Positions 56,587 to 64,000 of a stretch of 64,000 nucleotides of DNA are shown in pieces (position 1 is the first letter of the stretch; every line of letters starts with the position of its first letter). The DNA comes from Channa striata (Eukaryota; Chordata; Actinopteri; Anabantiformes; Channidae), in NCBI GenBank assembly GCA_033026295.1, contig CM065189.1:9305203-9369202 (forward strand), read 5' to 3'. The notes below the pieces were generated by a model. It did no database searches, was not told the origin of the DNA, and worked only from the letters and a program-made list of their open reading frames with translations. A program made the position numbers and the translations under genes.

Positions 56587-56848
56587 CTACTGTACATTGG
56601 TTATGTGTGTTTCCTTGCTTGAGCACACACGTTTTGGTGCATATGCAGAGTTCTGGGGGGATTGAAAGGATTTCTGTGGCTGTATAGTTCACACTTCCAT
56701 AAAGCTCGAGCACTTTGCATATGCATCCACACATTTTTGTACTTTTTTTCGGTGACAACTGCCTGCGCACTTGTGCTTCTTGAGTGTTTCTGGTTGTTTA
56801 ACTTTTCTTAGTAGTTTTGTATGCCAGCATGCATGAATGACTTTGTAT

Positions 56849-56850
<2 letters not shown>
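56585..56850. other. Spacer between two GT tracts
   Basis: Unique-looking DNA. Nothing was recognised. Confidence 0.45.

Positions 56851-56886
<36 letters not shown>
56851..56886. repeat. (GT)n microsatellite
   Basis: A pure GT tract of about 18 units. Confidence 0.97.
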
Positions 56887-56888
<2 letters not shown>

Positions 56889-56989
56889 GGATGGGGAATG
56901 AGCAGTCTGTCATGCCTGAGAGGGAGCCAAGCCTGTTTAAATTGCCTTCTGGCTTCCAAGCCTCTCATCTGCAAACTGGCACCTCTTGT

Positions 56990-57180
56990 TCTCTCTCTCT
57001 CTCCCTCTCTTACTCTCCCTGTCTCTCCCTCCTCCGTCCTCTCTCTTTGCTTTGTATGTCCGCCTCTGTCTTTCCTCCTATTTTGTATGTATGCCTCCAT
57101 TCTGTCCTCCCCCGTTGCCTTTTTGCTCTCCTGTCTTCATCTGTCTGTTTTTCCCTTCAGTGTCAGTTTCTGTCAGTTTT
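56990..57180. repeat. CT-rich pyrimidine tract
   Basis: A degenerate CTCTCTCCCTCTC-type pyrimidine strand over about 190 bases. Frames of up to 203 codons running across it (56837-57448) are leucine/serine/cysteine/proline-rich artefacts of the skew and of the GT tract. Confidence 0.85.
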
Positions 57181-57241
57181 CCGCCATGATGCACCTCTGT
57201 TCGGAAAAAACGACACCATTAACTTTCTTCTGCAAATGCCT

Positions 57242-57268
57242 GCACACACACACACACACACACGCACA
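57242..57268. repeat. (CA)n microsatellite
   Basis: A CA tract with one CG interruption near its right end. Confidence 0.95.
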
Positions 57269-57538
57269 CTGTCAGATCATACAACTTATGTGATGCTTCA
57301 CCTGCAGCCTAATGTTAACACTGCAGAAGAACACACTGCGTGCCCACTTGTTGCCCACACTTCGTTTGTAATACAATACCAGGCTGACAGAGCTATTTAC
57401 AAATCAAATCACATAATTTTACTGAAAAAAGTGGCACATTTCTGCTAAAAGTGGTGGGCTTTTAGTTCCTATGTGCTACCAACAATCCCCATTCATCACA
57501 CAAAGAATTTTGACCAGCATTTACTGTCCTGCATTCAG

Positions 57539-57560
57539 TGTGTGTGTGTGTGTGTGTGTG
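57539..57560. repeat. (GT)n microsatellite
   Basis: A pure GT tract of about 11 units. Confidence 0.95.
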
Positions 57561-57834
57561 CATCTGTTGATACACCGCTAATAACCCCCATTTGTTTGTC
57601 CTTCAGTGTAATGGCCTCCATAAATCACATCATATTCTCCTCAGAGATTCGCCACTGGGCCCTCCGCTCCCTCCGCTCCCTCTCATCTAGCCTTGTGTCA
57701 TCCCCCCTTTGCTCCTCCCACACCCTTGCCTCGCCTCCTTACACATATTGTCACTTTTTTTTCTTCTTTAATCTCCTTTTCTCCGTCTCATTTCTCACAC
57801 CACTCTGTCCCCCCTCCCCCCCTTTGTTCAAGGT
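57561..57834. other. Pyrimidine-rich unannotated stretch
   Basis: C/T-rich with CTCCCTCCGCTCC phrases. Frames of over 80 codons on both strands are by-products. No gene was seen. Confidence 0.5.
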
Positions 57835-58115
57835 CTCTGACGAGACCCACTTGATTGAACCTTGTTGTTCGCGAAGCCTGTTTTTTATCAGCTCAAGCAC
57901 TTTGACTCTGCTTCTCTCCCTCTCTCTCTCTCTATTGATTATCACATTAGCGAGGCTTGATGTTTGAGTCGGCGCCCTTAGATTTTGGTTGCGCAAAGGT
58001 TGTCATCGGGTTGTGGCGCTAAACGAGGTGAAAAGGCCACATGTCAAATGGAGAGATTAGTTTTGTTTGTGAGGGAGTACTCCAAACAAAGTGGCTAAGC
58101 GGTTTGCTTCAGGAT
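57835..58115. promoter_or_regulatory. Candidate conserved non-coding block in simple-repeat cluster
   Basis: Complex sequence sits between pyrimidine-rich and GT-repeat DNA. It has a short CT run at 57913-57933 and cores such as TTGATTATCACATTAGCG (57936-57953), GAGTCGGCGCCCTTAGATTT and GTTGTGGCGCTAAACGAGG. The islands of CpG-containing unique sequence stand out from the neighbouring repeats. The function is inferred only. Confidence 0.28.
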
Positions 58116-58117
58116 CC

Positions 58118-58122
<5 letters not shown>

Positions 58123-58154
<32 letters not shown>
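58123..58154. repeat. (GT)n microsatellite
   Basis: A pure GT tract of about 16 units. Confidence 0.97.
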
Positions 58155-58156
<2 letters not shown>

Positions 58157-58267
58157 TGGAGGGTATTCATGATTGTCCTTGGATACTTTTGGCGTGATAT
58201 AGAATTCTGAGTGGTTTAAAAGCTTCATGCTGCTTCAGCCAAGGTTGTTTTTCACACTGGGTAGTCT

Positions 58268-58268
58268 C

Positions 58269-58333
<65 letters not shown>
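58268..58333. repeat. Compound (CT)n(CA)n microsatellite
   Basis: A CT tract with one interruption (58268-58302) passes directly into a CA tract (58302-58333). This is the longest simple repeat in the cluster. Shorter CA tracts follow at 58528-58544 and 58552-58560. Confidence 0.96.
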
Positions 58334-58334
<1 letters not shown>

Positions 58335-58560
58335 TTCTGTACTTCTTTGTCCCTTACTGTGAACTCCTTGTATAGAACTTCTTTGTAGTCGAGATTTACT
58401 ACTGTACATACACACACGCTTGGGAACACACTGCTCCCACATGAATTTGTTCACAACCTAATGCTATTACTCAACCTATTCAGGATACCCCTTATCTATT
58501 GAACTGCATTCACAAACACAAAAAAGACACACACACACACACACTCTTACTCACACACAC

Positions 58561-60190
58561 ATACTGACACCAGATAAGCACATTTACAGTTTCACCTACG
58601 CATACTGAGTACCTTATACACTTCAAAGTGGGGCAGCCTATCTCTCAGGCAGGCGACGGCTCTGGTTACAGCATTGGAACCTGGAGAAAGAAACGTTTTC
58701 TGAAGCTGAACATACGCTCTCAAATACACCTAAACCCACGAGTGCAGACGAAAACGAGGCTTGATGGAAGCAAAAGGGGAAAAGTGTGTTTGTGTGTGTG
58801 TGGGGGGTGAGCAGGGTCGTGGTAGGGCATTACTCAGCCAACCTATTTTTACTCTTTGTCTTCTATATGTCTTAAAGATGTCTTTTTCATTCCAGTGACG
58901 TCTTCCATCCTCTCTCAAAGATTTGCAAGGGAAATTTTTAAAATGAAACCTCATCAGACTTTATTTATTAATTTGGACTCACTGGCAGATGCACTGAATG
59001 CTTGACATGATGCAGCTCCTCCGTTCAGTTTACTTACTATTCTTAGCTTTGTGTGCTCGCAGTTGATTTTTTTAATTTAAACACCATAATTACATTTGAT
59101 TTTCATAAATACTGAGTAATGATTCTAAATTACGGTGCTGTCTCATAAGAAAGTTCATTTCTCTGCAACAATTCCCACACAATTTATTTCTTACCCTTTA
59201 AACAAATCCACGTCTTTTTCAAACCTTGACCGAGATGCTTTGTTGCCTAAATTAACAACATGCTGGATTCTGAGTCAAACTCAAATCTCTTCTGTGACAG
59301 GTGGGGGTTATGATGGCCCACCATCCTTTTATTAAAAAAAACAAAAAGTGAACATAATCAGTGTATGATTATATTCACTCCAATAACATAATCATGTTTC
59401 CAGTTATGCTGCACAATCCTACAGTTTTCTGTGATGTGAAATCTTAAATACTAAAAATTAATGAAGACATAAAGTTTGTGTTCTGTGACCAGATATCCTA
59501 ATGCATATTTGTAATACGAAATATATCCTTTGGTTATGAAAACAAAGGGCCTCATTTGCTGTGTATGTGTAAGGTGGAAGCCAGAAAAGACTGTTTCTAA
59601 AAGTTTAGGTTGCAATGGCAGTGCTGTTGAATGCTGTCTCTGTGGAGATACAATGATAAAAAATTTAATGTTTGACACGAAGGTTGATTTGGAAAAAAAA
59701 TAATAAACCAGAAAAAAGAACTAAAAGGTGGAGAGAAAGAGCTACCTGAACTGTCAGCCCGAGATGAGACGCTGGCCACAATTAATGGACAAACATCCAT
59801 AAGTGGGATGATTCCGAGAAATGATCGGCAAGGACTTTGACCCAGAGGTAATTGATTTTATATTTTTAAGATGATATTTGCCATTACCAGTGTGTCAATG
59901 TGCGTGTGTGTGAGTCGGACAAGTCAATAAAACCAATAAAACTCCTACATTTCACTCTGGACACCATTGTCAGCAACAGTTGCCACGCATAAATATTTTA
60001 TTTATAACATTTGATTAGTGTGAAAAGGCATCAATTTCAAGGTTATTTAATACATTTGGCCAATACATTAGTAAATTAACAGCTTTAAATGTAATTTCTT
60101 TTTAATAAGCTATGTATTTAATTAAAAGATGTTTTTTCATAACATAGCCAGGCCTCAATCATTTTTGCATATGCGTGGTCAGAGGCAGTT
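58561..60190. other. Unannotated sequence, no gene recognised
   Basis: AT-rich, with a short GT/G run at 58788-58807. Open frames of 60-75 codons have no domains. Confidence 0.45.
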
Positions 60191-60223
60191 CTAAATTTGT
60201 TCACAGAGCATGAACAAATTTAG
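60191..60223. repeat. Perfect 13-bp inverted repeat
   Basis: CTAAATTTGTTCA (60191-60203) and TGAACAAATTTAG (60211-60223) are exact reverse complements with a 7-base spacer. They can form a strong cruciform or RNA hairpin. It may be part of a dispersed repeat (the flanking GCATATGCG and AAATTTCAAATTTC phrases look repeat-like). It is not followed by a T run as a terminator would be. Confidence 0.8.
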
Positions 60224-60867
60224 GTAGGAAAATTTCAAATTTCAAAGCAAATCCAATTTCTGATGTGTAAAAGTGTGCACATATTGTCAGCGAGGCTCAT
60301 TGTTCTCACCGAACTGTAAGTGGAGTCATCGAGGACGTGCCAGCAGCAGGGCAACAGGCAGGGTTAATGAAGTTTATCTATGAAACCAAGAGGAAGCTAA
60401 GCTGAAAGGAAAATGACAACTGTTTTAATCCTGAAGCCCAACTCCCTGGCTTTAGTTTGAACTAATGCACCCCGAGGGTTCCACATTTTTCAATTAAAGT
60501 CGTAAGATCTGGCTGATCTGGTCGACCTTTTTAATATCTCTGCAGCTTGTGTGAACAGCGTTATCTTAACTGTTCCATCACATTAGTGCCAAAAATAAAA
60601 CCTGCAGATATAAAGTTTTAACAAACTATATTTTTCCTTTACAGGAACACTTTGACATGTTCGAATAAATGTACTTCTTTACCCATGTGCGCACAGGGAG
60701 GTAGACGGTGCTTTCATGTCTACACGTTCCGTACTCAGACACTACATCTTTGGAACGTGTTAGGTGGAGCAGGATGGTGCATCTTATTAGCAGGGTCACA
60801 CAGTAGCCTAAAAACGGAGGTTGTCTTTTAATGAAAGCAGATGGGCGGAAAAAATACAACCTTTTAC
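60224..60867. other. Unannotated sequence, possible repeat
   Basis: The minus strand carries a 98-codon frame (60626-60922) without a recognised domain. It continues out of the frame described at 60868-61164, which suggests one decayed coding or repeat unit. Confidence 0.4.
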
Positions 60868-61164
60868 TTACGTGGAAACTTCTATTTGTGGCTTCGTGAT
60901 CTGTAGTTTTTTTGTGCCGCACCTTTTTTGGAAAGATTCTACTGAGCAGTGTCTCAACATCTCATCACATCCATAGTGTAGCGGCTCGTCGGCACACAGA
61001 AAACCTGATTTAATATAAAAGTTTCCACTTACCAAACTGTCTCTCATAACTGCTGCTTTATATCGCCTCTTTCTTTTGTTTCGTGGAGGCTTCTCCTTAA
61101 AATCACAAAGCAGAGATTGAGACATTTCACACCGCTGCCGCTTGTTCACCTCCATATCAAACAT
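60868..61164 (-). other. Small basic open frame with donor-like sites, origin unknown
   Basis: A 98-codon minus-strand frame opens with MFDMEVNKRQRC and has a strongly basic part (PPRNKRKRRYKAA). It has two sequences that fit 5' splice donors: GTTTGGTAAGTGG (about 61025-61037) inside the frame and CCACGTAAGTAAAAG (about 60866-60880) at its end. No family is recognised. It could be a first exon, a captured gene fragment or part of a dispersed repeat. The neighbouring minus-strand DNA (61440-61790) is repeat-like, which favours the last option. Confidence 0.3.
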
Positions 61165-61439
61165 CTCGGTATCAAATATTACAAATGCCTGTTTAGTCTC
61201 AGCTATTCATGGCCTCTCAGGGGAGATTTGTAAACCATCGTCCCAGAAACAGGTTGCAGGCAGCGAAGCAGACCACAGAGCAAACTCCAATAAATATAAA
61301 ACATTGTTTGAAGTCACCACTCCACGCTGCCTCCTCACAGTAAATGGGTCATGTCTCAATATTTCTGAAAGTTTCAAATTATTGCACAGTCTTGCCTTGT
61401 TGAACTCTCCCTTAATTTAAGGTGGAACAGTCTGGGCAA
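61165..61439. other. Unannotated sequence
   Basis: A 92-codon plus-strand frame (61142-61420) has no domain. Nothing else was seen. Confidence 0.4.
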
Positions 61440-61820
61440 GTGGAAATGAGAATTACATGAAGAAAAACGGCTTTTTCAGGACTCAAGTTGTTTTTTTGGT
61501 GGGATTAATTTTCTTTGCTCAGTGTTGCCTCTTTTCCCACTTTCTTTCATTTCGCCTGTCAGTTAGTCCGTCCAACAATTTGGTTTAGAATTAAATATCT
61601 CCGTAACAACTACAGTGGTTGCCATGGCATTTTGTAAACACGTGTACGGCCCCCAGTGGATGAAGCTCACTGACTTTGGTGATATTCTGTCCTGCTGGAC
61701 GTATTCGCACAACTTCCGTCTGACTTTTTGAGGCTGTGATTTTTATCTTGCGCCTAGCGTAAACAAAAAGATTTACCTCTTTCGCCATTTTCGCTATTGG
61801 GTTAGTCTTTCCCGACTTTT
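61440..61820 (-). repeat. Dispersed repeat-like segment with AAAATGGCG motif
   Basis: Minus-strand phrases such as CACTGTAGTTGTTACGGAGA (61595-61614) and ACCAAAGTCAGTGAGCTTC (61661-61679) recall a teleost dispersed repeat that I cannot name. At its minus-strand start lies AAAATGGCGAAAGAGGTAAA (about 61771-61790), which holds a YY1-like AAnATGGCG site, an ATG and a donor-like GTAAAT. A gene start is possible but not supported by any recognisable protein. Confidence 0.35.
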
Positions 61821-62089
61821 CTTCCAGAGCTGCCGTGAAAATCCGATTTTTTACTTTTATTTATGTACTGATCAGTCAGGAGTGCAGAGGAGACAATAAA
61901 CACAGGAGAAGATAGATGGGATGTGACATGCAGCAAAGGTCCCCGGCCTATTTGAATGCGAGACGCTGCGCTGATGTGGCATGAACTGTAACTGTTTAGT
62001 TACCAAGGTGCTCTCAACCCAACATCTACACGTGGTATATGGGTGGAAATTTAATGTTGTTCATGCATTGATCAGCAGGTGATTACTCC
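61821..62089. other. Unannotated sequence
   Basis: Nothing was recognised. Confidence 0.4.
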
Positions 62090-62650
62090 TAACTTGGTAA
62101 ATCCCCTATTTTCTCTAGTTTTCACATTTTGCAGTAAAATATTTGAAATTCTAATTGATGGATTCACACAAAAACTCGTACACACACAGTTCCCTGATTT
62201 ACCCTAATGACTTTTCTTCTGGCATGACTAGGATGTTAACACATTTTTTTTTTTTTGTTAGAGAACACAATGTCTTGACAACTATTGCTTTGAAATCTGG
62301 TACAAACATTCATGGACGTCTGAGAATAAATTGACTGACTTGATCATTATCTAACAATGGCATATCCATGAACCCTAATAACTTTTCTGATTTCTCAAGT
62401 AATTTTCTTGCAATGCCTATTAATGTGTAGTTAACATTGGAAATAAAATGTGACATCAACTAGTGGATCCATTGCTGCAAATTCTGGTAGAGACAGTCAT
62501 AACTTTGATCCCTGTATCTTTCATCTAGCAGTCACATCAGTAAAAGAAAAAAATCTTAAAAGTTTGTGGAATACTTTTAACGGCTAAAATGAACACTGTC
62601 TTCAAAACCTTTTCATGTCATTTAAGCATGTTAGCAGGCTAGAACTCTAT
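62090..62650. repeat. Repeat-like segment, family not named
   Basis: Phrases such as GGTACAAACATTCATGGACG (62299-62318), CCTAATAACTTTTCTGA and CATGTTAGCAGGCTAGAAC recall a degenerate repeat that is widespread in teleosts, with ACATTCATGG and ACCCTAATGACTTT motifs. Two weakly similar sub-units (62195-62320 and 62365-62480) may be present. It has no coding capacity. A short tandem duplication, GAACTCTATC twice, occurs at 62643-62661. Confidence 0.4.
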
Positions 62651-63950
62651 CGAACTCTATCCTATGACGAGCTGTGAGCAGACACACAACATCACACCCG
62701 TTGGGTCACCTGGGGCCTCCTGCAGACCCCACGGTGCCCGGGTACCACCCATCAACCCAACTCTAAGGATTTTCCCTGTGTGACACTGTACCCTGCTGCA
62801 GACAAACGGCAAACTCCAGACGTTTTGTTCATGGATGAGGAAACGCTTCTTCGTCACCACCTGATCTCACTGGTTTGAAGTTAAAACGCCGTGCGACACA
62901 TGTAACCTTAAGAGCTAAAACCTCTCTGTTGAGTGAAAACAGCGACAAACAGCCGTTTCTCCTTGAACCCTTATATCACCAAGTTGGCTTGTGCAGCTAC
63001 TGTGGCTTTTTTTTTGTTTTCCTATATTCGCACCTGCTGTTTAATGTATTTATTTTTGACAGATGACATTTTTTTTTACTCTGTAGATGAGCAGCTGTGT
63101 CAAAGTTCAGCGTGAGGGTAGCAGCCAGCACTCTAACAGTCTCGCAGCTGCCAGTGTTCTCCTTCCTTCTGCCGTTTCTCCATTGTTCCCCTGCCTCAGC
63201 AACAACAACACCATCAACATAATATACACGCAACATCTGAACTATCAAATATTTATGCAGCATTACTGTACATAGGGCCGCCGAAAGCCAACAAAACCAT
63301 ACATCTTCATAGGAAACGTTTACAGCTTTGTCATTTTTACTATACGCTACAATATCTGGGCTACAAGGCAACATTGCTGCTTATTGTCCATATGTGGTTT
63401 GACTCGCTGTAAATCTGCTGCACAGAATATGCAAGACTACCCAGCATGAATGTTATGGGAATATTAGAATAAAGGGATAAAAACCAGAAAAATATGGAGC
63501 GAACAGGGGAAGAGACTGAGTTTATGAATCTCGCTTTAGTGTTACCACATCATTCACAAGTCCTCCAGGCCAAATCCAGCTGTTCCCTCGTACTGTACCC
63601 ACTTCTCTGCGCTCCCCTCCTTTTTTTTTCCTTTGTGCTCTTCTTCCTTCCCGATTCCCAGCCGTGTTCCTATATTTTTAAGTTGCCCCACCTGTCTTTC
63701 AAACTCCCCGTCTCTCCTACTCTATCGCTCGCCCTTCTTCCCTCCCTGCCTCCCCTCCCTGCTCGGTCTTTCCCTTAATCCCGTCCACAGTAGTTGAGTG
63801 ACAAACCTAATTGGAGTGCAGAGAGGGTCCAGTGGGAAACCAGACATGAAGCAAAAGAGACACTCACTTCTGTAAAGAAACATGCAACACAGAGAGACAG
63901 AGACAGTGATGGCCAGTCAAATAGACTAGTGGGAGAGAGGCAATCAAAGC
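62651..63950. other. Unannotated sequence, no gene recognised
   Basis: The part 62680-62880 is GC-richer and complex, with a 67-codon minus-strand frame that lacks a domain. C/T-rich DNA follows at 63600-63780 and explains the frame at 63494-63778. No transposon end was recognised. Confidence 0.45.
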
Positions 63951-63953
63951 CTG

Positions 63954-63986
<33 letters not shown>

Positions 63987-64000
63987 CATGTGTGTGTGTT
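63951..64000. repeat. (GT)n microsatellite at window edge
   Basis: A GT tract with a GCGTGCA interruption (63983-63989) runs out of the window. Confidence 0.95.

Noticed and set aside
56837..57967. Plus-strand frames of 164-203 codons
   Set aside because: They begin in or cross GT tracts and continue through CT-rich DNA; the composition is artefactual.

Overview
The window looks like nuclear DNA from a ray-finned (teleost) fish. The evidence is its repeats. There are fragments I recognise from memory as Tc1/mariner-type DNA transposons, an L2-clade LINE, LINE 3' tails with the GGATA-loop hairpin known from eel UnaL2, and several tRNA-derived SINEs. There are also many (CA)n, (CT)n and (AAT)n tracts. 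Nothing looks bacterial, viral or organellar. All family names come from recognising motifs by eye; no search was run.

I found no convincing host protein-coding exon. Nearly all open frames are short, and the longer ones run through dinucleotide repeats or pyrimidine-rich DNA, or are transposon remnants. The recognisable coding sequence is decayed: a frameshifted LINE reverse transcriptase (34975-36311) and several transposase relics (2815-3130, 26451-27290, 31240-31820, 37155-37320, 43480-44095). The best explanation is a gene desert or a very large intron.

Layout. 1-2 kb: two CpG-containing complex segments, possible regulatory DNA. 2.8-8.5 kb: a transposase relic, two SINE copies and an inverted LINE tail. 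8.5-22 kb: mostly unique sequence, with several AT-rich homeodomain-like (TAATTA/ATTA) blocks that look like conserved non-coding elements (12.5-15.2 kb, 20.2 kb) and one repeat flanked by microsatellites (18.1-18.35 kb). 22-32.2 kb: the main transposon zone, with a LINE tail, two SINEs, two copies of an unidentified repeat, a Tc1-type relic joined to a palindromic MITE, a second MITE/Tc1 tandem and a second LINE fragment. 34.4-37.3 kb: a purine-rich tract running into the L2 LINE, then an L2-type tail and a minus-strand transposase end. 40-44 kb: a direct repeat, a CpG-rich segment and a Tc1 relic. 46.9-52.3 kb: palindromic repeats around a long enhancer-like block (48.0-49.3 kb). 54.3-58.6 kb: a dense cluster of CA, GT and CT microsatellites. 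60-62.6 kb: a perfect palindrome, a small basic open frame with two splice-donor-like sites, and dispersed-repeat sequence.

No pathway or operon can be described. The functional candidates are regulatory blocks, and their target gene must lie outside the window. The transposons record repeated insertion followed by decay, with catalytic residues lost separately in different copies.
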